64,000 nt of DNA. Origin: Verpa conica. Taxonomy: Eukaryota; Ascomycota; Pezizomycetes; Pezizales; Morchellaceae. The position numbers were made by a program, and so were the translations under genes. Below, piece by piece: positions 22,581 to 34,830 of the stretch. The number at the start of each line of letters is the position of its first letter. Position 1 is the first letter of the stretch. The stretch lies in contig JAUFSD010000023.1 of the NCBI GenBank assembly GCA_033030425.1, positions 1,264,908 to 1,328,907 of the forward strand, read 5' to 3'. Under the pieces are notes generated by a model that ran no database searches, was not told the origin of the DNA, and saw nothing but the letters and a program-made list of their open reading frames with translations.

Positions 22581-24892
22581 GTAACCGAGCTTGATACATC
22601 TAAAAATACAAGGCATTTGTGTTTCAGAGTTTTTTCTGCATCTTATTTTATCTAGTTTGCTACGGGGTTGGTCCCCCCACTTCCTTTTGTCATTTAATCT
22701 GGGATTGTATCCGCTTGTGGGGATTCAGAGGTTATAAAACCTTTCCGCCTTATAAATTGTGGCTGTTAAGGGCCCAACCTTGTGGTTACTTCTCATGTTA
22801 GGCCATAGTACCGGACAGGTTGTATTGTTATTAGGTAGACTGAGGTCTCCAAATGAATTTTCTCTGCTTTTATTCTACCTCCTTAGCCCGCCTTATATCT
22901 TGTGTTTAAGAGCCTTTACTATAAGTTATTCTAATGGGACTATTCAGCGTTAAAATATATTAATTCCCCTTCTGGTGCTTGCAGAACAGGTTGCACTGCT
23001 ATATGAATAGATATGAAACTTACATATTAGGCTTCTGTGATAAGAAATACTCTTGGGACCTAAAATTCATATTCTTATAAACCACTTATTCTCATGGCGC
23101 ATGCGTATATCTTATCACAGGCAGAGTATTGAACCGGTCAACCATAAATATATAAATATTCATAGATACTAACTGTTAGAGAATACCGTTAGGGCCTTCT
23201 CCAAGAACCTAAAGAAAGAATAAAATTCCGAGTCTCGTGTCTCATGTTTCTTGATCTTTTGTCTTACATTGTAAATCATGACAGCTGAGCATTCAATATA
23301 GGTTTACCTACACTAGTCATATTAAGAATTAAGAGTAGTCTTAGTCTTAAAATAATGTCAAAAGGATAAGAATCCTCAAGGTCATTATAAGATAGCTAGA
23401 ATCTCGGAATAGCAATCTCTAACTATTTCGGGGGTCTTTGAGTATCTCCACCTATCAATAATAAATATAATATACAGGTTACGGCTTAGTGATATCCTAG
23501 ACCGTCAGCCTTAATGCGATTGTACAGCGGCTAGTGAGAGAGCTACTTAATACAAGAACTTAAAGAATTTTTGACTTGAAGCTAGCTAGTATATATACCG
23601 TTTAGAGCTTATTTTTTATCATTACACAAAGTTGTACAGCAGCCCCAAGGCTATGTCACGCAGTTGCTAGGCTTAGAAAAAGAAGAGAAAGCATTAAATA
23701 TACAGCCGCACCTTTCTATGACAGACCTTGGTATACCTGATCTCTTGCTAACCCCGATGAATTGGTCTGCTGCTGCATTTCCCCATCAAATTTACCTGCT
23801 ATCCCAAATTTTTCGATGGTTCCATACCGTATTGGTGCCAGAACTAGACCCTTGTCCCTATACAAATATTTAATGGTTACTTATAGAATACCTACCTACG
23901 GAGACTCACGGTAGTAGAACAGAAGCCCGTCTGTATGTGTATCCAGGGGAAAGAGTGTTAAAAAGCTTTGGTCAGAGCGCATATCCCGTAGTCTTGATGT
24001 TTCTTTTCAGTAATGCGCAGTATAGTCTCATTGGTGAGCACAGTAATCTAATTATCCACAAAGGATAGGATATGAAGATTTTACTCCCATCACTTTCAGC
24101 ACATGAGCGTAAATAGCTTACCTAGCTAGTTCCACGACTCAACTCATTTCTCTTCCGATCAGAGTTAACTTAAGGGCGAGAGTCTGGTGATTATATTCGT
24201 TTTTCTTCTCTATAGGTCAACATAACTGGAGGAAAGGCTACTGCTAGTACTTGTTTAATATCCGTAGCAGATTGTGTATCTGCGATCAGATTTCTGTAAT
24301 AGGATGTAAGCACTAAAAACAGGTGTCCGTGTACACTTGTTATCTTCAAATGACCGGGGATAATATCTTCTATCACATAAACGTACTTACTCTCGGCTGC
24401 TGCATCAACGCCCAGCTGAGGTAAGTCTTGGCACTCATCGGACCCTGATAAACTCTGAAACATCATCCCCCCACTACAGTCTTCCCCTATGCTAACCGAC
24501 GCTCATCCGCACAGATATCCTCACAGCCCCTGTTACATATACAAAAAACCGACACAGCCCCAGTGTCGCACCGCCCATGCTATCGACATCCGCCATATCG
24601 CAACCCACTCCCCCTTGCTATCGTTAGGGAGTGCCATACAAAACTCGACTCAAAAAAGCAAAGCTAGGGGTGTATTCTCACTCGACGATCTCAAGAAGCA
24701 TACAAGGACAAACCCCGGGTACCAGTATTTCAGTAGCTGAAGCAGGGCTCGCACAGCCCCCACCCGTGACCATGCCTAGCCCCATAGCAGAAACGAGAAA
24801 AGTTAAAGGTAATGAGGATAAGTAGTTATATTGATATTAAAAAAATTACAGGAGTTGCTGGCATCTTTATTATTCCTAGAGGGACACTTCTA

Positions 24893-25183
24893 CTCGCTGA
24901 AAAATAAAGTCTGTCACTTTGGGTACGAGTCGCAATGGAGTCCCCACACCAAAAAGTGAAGTACCTACATTAGTGTGAGTTTATAGCCACTAAAAATGTG
25001 GGGAATAGAAAAAAACTATAGGGGGCTTGGGAGGGGAAGCTGAGGTATGGTATGAATAGGACTACTAATAGAATATGATCATTAACTTGGGTTGTTGAGG
25101 ATATTGTGTGAGTACTTCACTTTTTGGTGTGGGGACTCCGTTGCGACTCGTACCCAAAGTGACAGACTTTATTTTTCAGCGAG
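24893..25183. mobile_element. MITE with about 72-bp terminal inverted repeats
   Basis: The left arm begins CTCGCTGAAAAATAAAGTCT and runs to 24964. The right arm (25112-25183) mirrors it with one mismatch. TA flanks both ends (24891-24892, 25184-25185). The unpaired core is only about 150 bp, so the whole element can fold into one hairpin. There is no coding capacity. Near-identity of the arms suggests recent activity or strong constraint. Confidence 0.92.
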
Positions 25184-25563
25184 TAGATCTGGTTTGGATA
25201 AATTTCTCATGTTTCTAATCTTACGGCCTTTTGGGTAAATATATACAAACTAAATAGATTAATTATAATAGATAAAATAATAGCAAGGGGGTATCTGGCT
25301 TAGAGGCCCTAAATTTGTGTTCAGAGGTTCTGGGTGGAAAGTGATGTTAGTTCCTCCAAGACGAACTATCACATATGTACATACCATCACTCGCTGGACT
25401 AACTCTATCACATGAGGACCACTATTACTATATGACTAATACTGGTGGCTGCGCATTCCCTCTCAATAAATGAGCTAGTGCCTGTGCATAATATACCCGA
25501 GATGAAATCATCTTATACTTTACGTATTATTGGTCATCATGGTGATCAGAAACCTCCGACGTA

Positions 25564-25731
25564 TTCGTATCAGGGCTAAAGTATTGGGACATACCGAAAA
25601 GGGAAAGATAACAACTGCACAGATCCGTGACGCAATTAAACACAGCAAAGAACAGCGCAGTCGTAACAAAGAAGTGACTGCTCAGATCCGTGACAGCCTG
25701 GTCTATTGCAATGCTTTGGCCCTGATATGAG
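25564..25731. mobile_element. Degraded MITE of the TCAGGGCTAAAG family, copy 1
   Basis: 168 bp flanked by TA. The left end (TTCGTATCAGGGCTAAAGTA) and the reversed right end (CTCATATCAGGGCCAAAGCA) are imperfectly paired. The interior matches the element at 33240-33419, including GAAAAGGGAAA and TCAGATCCGTGACAGCCTGG. An internal repeat of CAGATCCGTGAC occurs twice. Confidence 0.85.
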
Positions 25732-25924
25732 TATATAGTAACCAAAGTAGCCATTATAACCTAGTAATGAGGTATACGTTCATATTCACAATCCTTAACT
25801 ATACCTAGAACAGAATTAAGGTGTATATTATATTTTAGGCCATGTCAGGCGTCACGTAAGTCTAGTTCTATGGGAATTGCTTAAGGTTTTACGGTTGCTA
25901 AACACAACTAGATACCTCTACGTA

Positions 25925-26307
25925 GTGTGGTCCACGAGGCCTCGAGGTAAATAATAATAAATTAAAAAAATATTACAGACTCTAGTAGGAGCACAAGAGG
26001 TCACCCTAGCCATTCCCACAACAATTCGTCACACTGTTTGTAAAAGTACAGGAGCAAGCAATAGGGTGATAGTTTGATACTATGGAGGAGGGGGTAAGCT
26101 CGACCTCATATGGGTCGACCGCTGGCGGCTATTATTTAATAGCTTTAAATTATTACGAAAAATGGTTCTATGCGTCAAGGCCCCTCGAGGTACCTCGAGG
26201 CCAGACTCCTAATTCCCAAGGCGAGCCAAAGCCAGAAGCCTACAAAGCCGAGGCACCTCGAGATTACCCCCCCCCTGCCTCGCCTCAAGCGGCCTCGTGG
26301 ACCACAC
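25925..26307. mobile_element. GC-palindromic MITE, copy 2
   Basis: 383 bp, with ends GTGTGGTCCACGAGGC and TA flanks (25923-25924, 26308-26309). It is shorter than copy 1 because much of the left GC-rich palindromic block is missing. Core and right half align with copy 1. The frame at 26082-26363 crosses its right end and is not a gene. Confidence 0.9.
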
Positions 26308-26517
26308 TACCTCTATGGTTTCAGGTCACTGTGATCACCAATACTATGAGAGTCCTAGTCTAGGAACCCGTGTATGATCCTATGTATGTTGATCACTGTT
26401 ATTCTATTGGATAAATAATTGTCTACAGTTAAAATCACATTAAAATATTAGAGCCTTCCTAGCTTCTATATCTCTGGCACTTATTAAATAGGCCTAGGAA
26501 TCAATTTGAATATACGC

Positions 26518-26631
26518 CTTAGAAGAGGTCTACCGGAGTGAAGAGCCTCTCAGAAATCACTTTTTTCAACCTAATCGTGAAGTAATAGAGCTGAGGGCTC
26601 GAGAGAAAGAGAAGATTGGTAAAGGACAATA
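26518..26631 (+). pseudogene. Possible short coding remnant, charged helical segment
   Basis: An open stretch of about 38 codons reads ALEEVYRSEEPLRNHFFQPN and then EVIELRAREKEKIGKGQ before a stop. Its composition is protein-like (amphipathic and charged) and unlike the surrounding AT-rich sequence. There is no start codon, no splice partner and no family I can name. It may be the trace of a transposon or host gene. Confidence 0.2.
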
Positions 26632-28720
26632 GAAAAAAACTTATATTCACATCGATAAGACATGGCACAATGCGTTTGCACCACGGCGCAGCCCAGCACT
26701 GCCTATGTCTCAGAAGCTGACTATTGCTTTGGTATTTATCTAACCCTATGCGCTTAGACCTTCAGTACGGAGCTGTAAGACCTTTCAGGAATTCGATTGT
26801 CAGGTCAGGTCCTGCCTATAGCTTCATATTTATGTAATAGCAGTCTTTTCTAAAAACGTTAGTGATTTGCGAGTATAAGATCTGAAACATACCATAGGCT
26901 GGGAGGCTGCTGGTGCCTAGGCTTACCAGCTAGTATCTAAGCGCCTTGCTACTCAGCGCAGCTAAGAACATAGACATGCAAGTTTTGTTCGATAGATATA
27001 TTTTACCCACTAATGGTATTTTCTCAAGTAATATCCCTAGCCTCTAAATGATTCATGTCCAAGTTGCGTTGCCTGTCCAGAGTACGTTAAGGGATGTACA
27101 TGGTTAAAACTCCACCAAGGAATGGGTAGCCGATCCTGCCCTCCTCCGATCCTCCGAGGAAGTATAAAACTCTCCTAAAGTTGGTTGCACAAAACTGCTG
27201 TAGGTACTTTACAGTAGGTACGCCCGTAACTGCTATTGCATAATATGCGAAACTACCCCAAGCCTAGCAATATCAGCCCACTATTGAAACGTCGGTGATC
27301 TACCTAAACATACAAGTCTTATCTTCACCAACCGTTAGGTGTACTTTGTTCCTAGAGGTACCACACCCAACCAAATTCCTTGCTTTGAATAATTGTAGCT
27401 TCTTCACGCCCTCTGCGAGGAGATTCCTAGTTATTAGGAACGTGCACCTACCGACTTACAGTGAAGGGCCGATTGGAGCCAAAGGGAGGAATGTATAGAT
27501 TAGTATGGGATAGGTTGGTATAAAGTCTTGATGGTGTTTTGTGGTTGAAGCAAGGCTGAAGAGTGCCCGGCAATTGAGGCCTGGAGCCCACTTGCACACG
27601 TGTAATCTTATTGCGTTTATAGCCCCACCAACTCGTTCGATCGGTGAAATTCCAGTGTAGGAAACCCATCTATGGCGCGCCACGACTACCACCCACCACC
27701 AGCTCGTGTGCTTGCTCTGTATTTTCCGGGTGTTTCTAGTGAATAGGCAATTGAATACGCATCGTGAAGATACCCAAAGTGAGCGATGGGTAATCGGCGA
27801 TGGGCGATGGGCGGCTATGTGTATTTTGTGCGGCTATTTCAACGGGCATGTGCGGCCATCAAAAGCGGAGTCATCTGTTTGCTCTACTCTGGGGTCTATC
27901 TGCACTAACTACTGTATTTGGTTGGGTGATCGGAAGTCTACTTGGTCATGGTTCTAACTAGTCGTGACTTTTTGATTTGCCTTATCTAGCCTAGTACGCC
28001 TACAGTCTTATTTGATTAACCCCAAAATTCTGAGACTTGCATCTTCAGATCTGGTCCTAGTAAAATTTTCATTTTCATAAAATGGCAGCCTTGTGGCCAG
28101 CGCAGCACGCTACCTTTTGTTGAATTGGTGGGATTCATGTTTCTAGTGCAACTCATCGCCTGGGAAACCTGGCATAATATCTTTGGTGTATGGATTAGGC
28201 CACTGCGTTGAAGTTTCTTTTTCTCTAGCCTTGCAGCTCACAAAGCTGTGGAAGTCTAACTTGTAGCGTGTTCATCCTATCAGAAGCATGCGCAGTGCCA
28301 GTGAGACACTTTTTTTCCTTCACGATATTTAGCACTTTTCTAGGTATTATGTATTTTGGAGGGTAGGCAGTCAAACTTTAAAAGAGGGCAATTCACCGCT
28401 TCTAACTCAAACGATTTCAAATCTCTTTCCCCTACGTTTAGTACCAGATGCCCTGGTGTTTTTACTGCTATTTACTAGCATAAATCCGAATCCCACCACG
28501 TTTATACCTGGATTATAAGCCATTGAATTAGATAAGAAAAATAGCGAAACAGACCTATTATACCGGGCCTTGGTTTTCCACTACCAGCAATGGTAACCTA
28601 TCCTTAATCAATGAAGTTCGGGAATAAGACTAATTATTGTAGGCTCGCTACACGCTTTCGACCTCTCAGCTTTTCTTCCTTATACTTTTTCAGGCTTTCG
28701 GCCAGATAGAAAGTGCCCCA

Positions 28721-30391
28721 ATGCAGTATGATCACCGGGAGTACCCTATCTCTGCCTCCGGAAGGGAGAAATACACGTACGATCTTGTTAGTTCCGACGA
28801 ATATCAGGTCAACTCTACCTTTAATAATTCCACCAGCACAATCAATTTGCACGTCACTGGGCCCCCCGGAGAGATCGCTCTTTACGTTCGAGGTACCAGG
28901 AACTCCTGGGATGACCGTACGATCTACATGGATCGTTTTATTGATCAGCCTAGAACGCGCGGTACCATCGGCATCCTCTTTAGTTGCATCTTCACTCTAT
29001 TTCTCTGCGTATGGACAGCATTTCACGCCAATATAGTACCAGAGAGGGAAGATAAGAAGAGAGGGATTTACGAATGCCTCGGGAACTGGCGTCAAAAAGC
29101 CTTTTGGAGTGTGATTATCATCATTTTCCCAGAGTCTTCGCTCTTTTTCGCCCTATTCGAGAGAAGAAAAGCAAATGAGATATGTACATCGATCGACAAG
29201 GTACTTCACGGACCCTCCAACAAATCGAGTAAAACGCCCTGGTATCGCCCTAAGACGATCTATAAACTTATCAATTGGTTAAGTGGGGAATCAGAATCTT
29301 CTAGCGAATACTGGAGCGGAAAGCAGCAGCTTGGGTATTTTGCCCTGATGGGAGGCTTTGCTATTAGGGACACACGCGACGGTAAAAACAAACTAATGAC
29401 CCTGACACCGTGCGGTGTATACCTCCTCTATCGATGCTTAGAGCCAGCAGATAGGCTGGCCAAGATAGTAGACGACAAGAATAGAACAAGCCCCCTAGCA
29501 AAGTGTCTAGTGCTTTTTCAGGTCATATGGATAATTATCCAAATTATCTGTCGATATAGGTCACATTTGAGTGTGACACTGTTGGAGACACATACGGTTA
29601 TACACGGGGTGTGCGCCTTGGCGACTTATCTGATTTGGTTCAAAAAACCTTTCGATGTTAAGCACCCTATCGAGCTAGATATCGAGCCAGAATTGCATGC
29701 CCGCCTATTACACGTATCAGATAAGGGTACCAATGGAAGATGTAAGGAACTGTTTGACGCGGAGGTGGGGGGATCCCATTCGCCGCTAGGAAACTCCAAC
29801 ACCCAGGGGGAAGGACCAAAAGAGCCACTGCTTAAGTCAGAAGATCTACACCATGCGTGGGAATGCATGCCTATTTTAGCCGAACGGGCGGGCCAAACAA
29901 AGCTTGTCTTGAGGGTACTTATCGGAGAAGAAATGCAGTCTTTATCTTTTCCAGATCGAATACTGAAAGTATCCAGGGGGTTGACTAAAGTTTGGCGCGA
30001 ATTCCTCATACTGTTAGGAGCTAGCGTCGTTTATGGGGGGCTGCACTTTTGGGCATTTCAACTCGGTCACTTCCCTACTCCATTGGAGAAGTTTTTGTGG
30101 CAACTAGCTTTGTATTCTATCGGCGCAGGATTGATAGGTTGTCTTCTAGCTTTGCTTATCAGCTGCTATGTTTCTAAACATGGTGCTGCCAGCTCCACCC
30201 TTAATCCCTCTAAAAATTCCAGTGCGTGGGAAGTGATCTTCTTGGGTATAAGATGGCTATTTGTTGTTATTTGTCTGACTGGTTTAGTTTTGGCGAGATT
30301 GTACTTTTTTGGGGAATCCTTTGCTGCATTAAGGGACCCCAGTGCTAAAGCATTTAGAATGGTCAGTTGGACGAACCTATCATTTATCTAG
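28721..30391 (+). CDS. Fungal multi-pass membrane protein of unknown function
   Basis: Intronless, 556 residues. An N-terminal region of about 80 residues without a signal peptide precedes a first helix near 82-105 (TIGILFSCIFTLFLCVWTAF), followed by HANIVPERED. Further hydrophobic segments occur near 128-147, 260-280 and 285-305. A cluster near the C-terminus includes LLGASVVYGGLHFWAFQLG, a helix with two Cys at LIGCLLALLISCYV, and IRWLFVVICLTGLVLARLYF. A hydrophilic loop of about 120 residues lies before the C-terminal cluster. The pattern TxGxLxSCxxTxxxCxWTxxHxNxP and the late YGGLHxxAW-like block are recurrent in an ascomycete membrane family of unknown role that I recognise but cannot name. 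The start at 28721 is the first ATG of the frame. Gene neighbours give no clue. Confidence 0.85.
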   Translation: MQYDHREYPISASGREKYTYDLVSSDEYQVNSTFNNSTSTINLHVTGPPGEIALYVRGTRNSWDDRTIYMDRFIDQPRTRGTIGILFSCIFTLFLCVWTAFHANIVPEREDKKRGIYECLGNWRQKAFWSVIIIIFPESSLFFALFERRKANEICTSIDKVLHGPSNKSSKTPWYRPKTIYKLINWLSGESESSSEYWSGKQQLGYFALMGGFAIRDTRDGKNKLMTLTPCGVYLLYRCLEPADRLAKIVDDKNRTSPLAKCLVLFQVIWIIIQIICRYRSHLSVTLLETHTVIHGVCALATYLIWFKKPFDVKHPIELDIEPELHARLLHVSDKGTNGRCKELFDAEVGGSHSPLGNSNTQGEGPKEPLLKSEDLHHAWECMPILAERAGQTKLVLRVLIGEEMQSLSFPDRILKVSRGLTKVWREFLILLGASVVYGGLHFWAFQLGHFPTPLEKFLWQLALYSIGAGLIGCLLALLISCYVSKHGAASSTLNPSKNSSAWEVIFLGIRWLFVVICLTGLVLARLYFFGESFAALRDPSAKAFRMVSWTNLSFI

Positions 30392-30816
30392 AAGGGATTT
30401 TCATATATTGCATGTCTGGGATAGATGAATATGAGGGAGAGGTATTTCCTACTTTTCGAATGTAATTAGTTAGTTACAGAGTTGCTATTTCTGCTAAAAG
30501 TTTAATTTACTGTCTTTTTCTTCTCTTAAGACTGCATGGTATACCGCACTATTGCTATATTAGGATCGAGTTCTTGGAAGAAATAGGCTTCAAGAAGAAA
30601 AAAATATTTTGAATAATTTTTTAGACTCGCTAACGAGTCAGACTATAACCCAATAAAAACGCGTAAACCTAAACTTATACTAAGAATTGCTATAAATTTC
30701 CTTATGTTTCATGCAGCCTCTCCTATACTCTGAAATGAGGACTAAGTAATTGGCTTAGAAGGGCTTAAGTGGGGGAACCTCCGAGCACTAGTATTAACTT
30801 TTAGAACAGCTCAATA

Positions 30817-31083
30817 CTCAGGCGTTTATTAAATACTCGTAGTGAGGAGAGACACAGCACCAAAACTCACCAAAATCCTTTTACAGAAAAACCCCAAAAT
30901 CATACACAAAGCCAGGAATAAGTTATCTATAGTACCCAGATCTACTGTGATAAATCTATATTATTATTGTTATTGTGTTTGTTGTCTTATCATGTTGTTT
31001 TGTTGCTACTACCTCCCACACACATAATTTTGAGTGTCGCCTAAGGTTGCAACCTCCCTACGAGTATTTAATAAACACCTGAG
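30817..31083. mobile_element. TA-flanked MITE, CTCAGG ends
   Basis: 267 bp. The left arm CTCAGGCGTTTATTAAATAC plus TCGTAG is mirrored at the right end with two mismatches over about 31 bases. TA flanks at 30815-30816 and 31084-31085. It has no coding capacity. The frame at 30842-31027 is internal to the element. Confidence 0.88.
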
Positions 31084-33239
31084 TACAGCGATGACTAATC
31101 TTGCCCGTTTCCCAATGACTCGGTGTTTTGGCTAGGCGTAGTCTAGCCAGCTTCGATACCGATTCCCTGCATTTTATTAATCCGTATCAGTATATCAGAT
31201 GACGTACAACACACAACTTCGCTCATGTATATATGTGTATGAGCTCGACTAGCTATGTAGATTGGATCATAGACGTTGAGATTAGGTTTGTGGAACCATT
31301 AGAATACTATATATCTAATCATCACTATAAGCCCACTCTAATGCAGGGATAACATGCATTAACACGTTAGTCATCACGCCAAAAGAATTTATAGCAGATC
31401 TAACCTTATCAATGTAAATATATAGAGTTCTTCTTGTCTCAGTATCTATGGCTCCAATCATTCCAGCATATGTTAATGCACATATACCCCTGTCGCAAGA
31501 CATACTGTGTTGTTAGTTATTGTTGCTGGTTAGGAGAGGACAGTTGGCCTTATAGCTTAGTATTATGTACTCTTGCTTGGTATCTTTGATAGGGCGTGAA
31601 TTTTTGCAACTCAAAGTTATAAAACATAGAGATATTAAAGGAAATTATTTAACAATAAGTATACGTGATCTTGGCAGATTATAGGGTTGAAAATTTCGGA
31701 CCGGGACTACATATATATACCGTCTAACATTGACCGATGGGGCTGGGTTCTTGCAAACTAAAGTAATATATTTATTAAACATGTTATATCAACCTCGTGT
31801 AAGTCCCCCTAGTCTCTCTCCAGCCGCGCTCTTTGCACATACATGATACACAGACATTTATCACTAAGGAAATGGCTCTACGCCAGGGGCTTGGATCATG
31901 ACTCTATTATTTGGAAAAGGAAGTTATCTACAAAACGTGAGCGAATATATAACCTAAGATCAGATCAACGCTAGACCCACAAATATAACTACTATTATGA
32001 ACTATTGAAGATGACTAGTAGAGCCTCACAGCGAAAGCAAGAATGTCAAATATAGTGAGCAAGCTAATCGCTGGTAAAAGCCGACCTGAACCACTCACTC
32101 CTAAACATTCTTATCGTTCATATTATTTTATTATAGCTACCGTATAATCTGATTAAATTCGACCCGCTATAGCAGGGGTGGGTGTGCATTAATAGGCGCT
32201 GGAACAGTTGAAGCCACGAAACCTCTTGGCTCTAGAACAAGAAAGGTACGTACTTGTACTGATATAGTGTAAAACTGTGCTACTTTTTGTCTTTTGTGTC
32301 GAATATTGCACAAAAACGCATGTTATCCACGGCCACATGCACAGCGGGTCGAATTTAATTAGATTATATGGTAGGCTATATACAGGAGAGGTAATTAAAA
32401 TATCGCATAAATAATACCTATATAAGACAAAAAAATCGAGGAAAGAGCCATGGGAAATGGTAGGGGGGAAAATAAACATAACGTAGCCACCTCTGCACAT
32501 AGCCGCCTTTGTCTACATAGCCACCTCTCCAACTACATAGCCTCTTCTTATCCTGATAAAGCAGTTCTCTCCATTAGGCACTTTCCCATGCAAACGATCC
32601 AATACCCAAGCTTTCCTTCACTCGGGTCATAAACGCCACATCCTACCGCCGCTCAATGATATTCATGTACAGCCGTGTCCAACAAATTCCCGGAGCCCCC
32701 CCCATAGCAACGGGGGCATTTCAGCGATACATCAACAACCATAAAGTTTCTACAAAGAGAAGTGTTTAGGATAAGCTAAATGAGGTGATTTAACTCTACA
32801 ATGAGGCCTCTGGGTCACTTGGCTCATATGTAGAGGGTTAGTCCCCCAATCTATTAAGAGCTCTATCTCAATACTCATACAGGCAATAAGGCCCAAAAAA
32901 TGCGCCAATGGTCACCAGATTAAATACATATATATCATACAAGACTAACTTCCTACCCCATTAGTTCTAAACTATTTCATTAAATGGTTGATGAACTAGA
33001 GTTGATTAGGTATTTGTTTTGGTGTGAACTGACAAGACTTATTGAAGGTCACACCACAGGGGTCAAAAGACTCCCAAAGTGGTATTTTTCTCGGATTTCT
33101 TTACATACTTATATCCCCCATAGTCTCTTTAGTACCTATATGTATTCCCATATTAATACTAGTATTTGTGGTTGTGTTGAGGTCTGCGGAATTGCCGTTG
33201 CCATGGGGGGGCTCCGGGAATTTGTTGGACACGGCTGTA

Positions 33240-33419
33240 CTCGTGTCAGGGCTAAAGTATTGGGACACGCTGAAAAGGGAAATATAACGATTGCACAGAC
33301 CCGTGACGCAATCAAACGCAGTAAAAACAGTGAAGCACGGTGGTAGCAACAGAGAAAAATAGTGACCGCTCAGATCCGTGACAGCCTGGTCTGTCCCAAT
33401 ACTTTAGCCCTGACACGAG
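33240..33419. mobile_element. MITE of the TCAGGGCTAAAG family, copy 2
   Basis: 180 bp with perfect inverted ends of about 28 bases beginning CTCGTGTCAGGGCTAAAGTA. TA flanks (33238-33239, 33420-33421). It shares its interior with 25564-25731. It sits about 150 bases upstream of the phospholipase-like pseudogene start and may overlap its promoter. Confidence 0.93.
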
Positions 33420-33566
33420 TACGTATTACTCGCATTTATATATATTTTCCTTCTCACTTTAAAGGAAACTTGCGCTCAAGTCCACCACGAGGGGATCTAC
33501 CCGATATCCAGGCGGTTGATCCAACATTGCTCAGCAGAACCTTCAAAACCGGGCCTCACTATCAAA

Positions 33567-34306
33567 ATGGCGAAGATCTATCTGCTCTTTATCCTCCTCC
33601 TAGCCGTATTCAGCCTCGTTAGTGCCAATACCACCATTGTTCGTCGTGAAACCGAGATACAAACAACGGACCGTCGCCTTTTCGATTCTCCAATAGACAT
33701 CTTTCTAGAGGCGAGAAATAAGGCGGGGGATTATCTGCTTAACTTTATGAGTGATGGATGCTCCAAGGTTGCTGATAAGCCACTAGGCTTCGACTTTTGG
33801 CAAGCTGTGAAAGACATGATTTTGGCTATCGCAACTACAAGAAGGTAGGACTCCTCAATGACAAAAATCGCGCAAAAATAAACAAGAGATTCAGAGAGGA
33901 TATGGGGAATGTTTGCAGCACCGTAAGCGACCAAGGGATCGACTTTCGCTATCCAATTGCCACCATTATCGCTGAAGCTATGAAAGTTGCGACGACACTA
34001 GTTGATTTAGCCATCGAAATTTATGAGGATTTAACTAGTGATGAAACTTCCAGTAACGACAGTCAAATTACTGGTGGAGACCTTATTTATGACGGTAAAG
34101 ATGGCGATGGAGCTGTCAGCTATAGGTATAGCACTAGGGATGTTTTTGAGAAGATTGCGGATACCTATTATGAGGGTGTGACAATGGATGGTTGGATCCG
34201 TAATATCAATGGAGCCTGTAGATATGGTGGCGCTAGCGGTAATATTTATTTTTGGGGGGTTTATGCTCTTTTATTTACTCTTGTATTCGGGTATGGGTCG
34301 TGGTGA
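33567..34306 (+). pseudogene. Secreted fungal phospholipase A2-like gene, frameshifted
   Basis: Begins with a clear signal peptide (MAKIYLLFILLLAVFSLVSA). It continues in family style to SDGCSKVADKPLGFDF, after which the frame stops at 33848. The downstream family sequence (CERHDFGYRNYK through FREDMGNVC to the hydrophobic C-terminus ending FGYGSW) is intact in another frame. The shift falls at a run of four T (33795-33798) where the paralogue at 34831-35664 has five. The His-Asp catalytic pair of CxRHDFGY is present but out of frame with the signal peptide. This is either true inactivation or a homopolymer sequencing error. No GT-AG intron can repair it. Compared with the paralogue it lacks the Tyr/Asp-rich tract. 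It is placed tail to tail with that gene. Confidence 0.8.
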
Positions 34307-34830
34307 GGGGCTAGTTATAATGTTCTGTTTTTGTAGCATAGGCGGTTCGATTGAGGATAGCATTAGTAATTGACATCATAGAGAAACAGTAACTACTTGA
34401 GATAACTATATCATAATAGTACTTTGTAACTACTACTTCTGTTATAATAATTTTAATTTAACATCATTTTCAAGCATAAAGACAGCTTCTTACTATGTAG
34501 TAATCGTCATCTTAGATTACTTAGTTAGAATGCATTGACCTATTAGCTACCTATAGATCCTAGATACTTAAGTCTGAGCTTAGGAAAATAGCTATAGTAG
34601 TAATAGGTTCGTATTTTATAAGTGATATCTATTAGCGTGGGTTTAAAACAAAGAATATTATTTATGTTTCAAAGTAATGTATTAAGATCACTATGATACA
34701 ACAATGATTGAAAATAAAAATACAATTCACTCTGTAATATTGCGATTTGATACAACATTAAGTACATATATTACCTACTAATTCTATTCCCAATATTCAA
34801 CTCCTAAATAAAGACACCCTGGCTACGTAC
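34307..34830. other. Convergent intergenic spacer between phospholipase genes
   Basis: 524 AT-rich bases lying 3' of both copies, without an open frame worth reporting. It should contain both polyadenylation regions. I see no inverted repeat across it. Confidence 0.6.

Larger units (their letters stand above)
22581..28720. other. Six-kilobase gene-poor region with MITEs
   Basis: No credible gene. Four short elements or repeats are recognisable (24893-25183, 25564-25731, 25925-26307 and the remnant near 26518-26631). Other frames (23664-23873, 24191-24466, 27295-27957) are short, lack family resemblance and often overlap each other on opposite strands. Confidence 0.6.
30392..33566. other. Intergenic region with two MITEs
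   Basis: Holds the elements at 30817-31083 and 33240-33419 and a small perfect hairpin (GACTCG-CTAA-CGAGTC, about 30626-30641) about 240 bases past the membrane-protein stop. Remaining frames of 60-120 codons (31315-31503, 32189-32500, 32984-33346) have no supportable identity; the last overlaps the second MITE. AT-rich sequence just before 33567 probably holds the phospholipase promoter. Confidence 0.55.
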
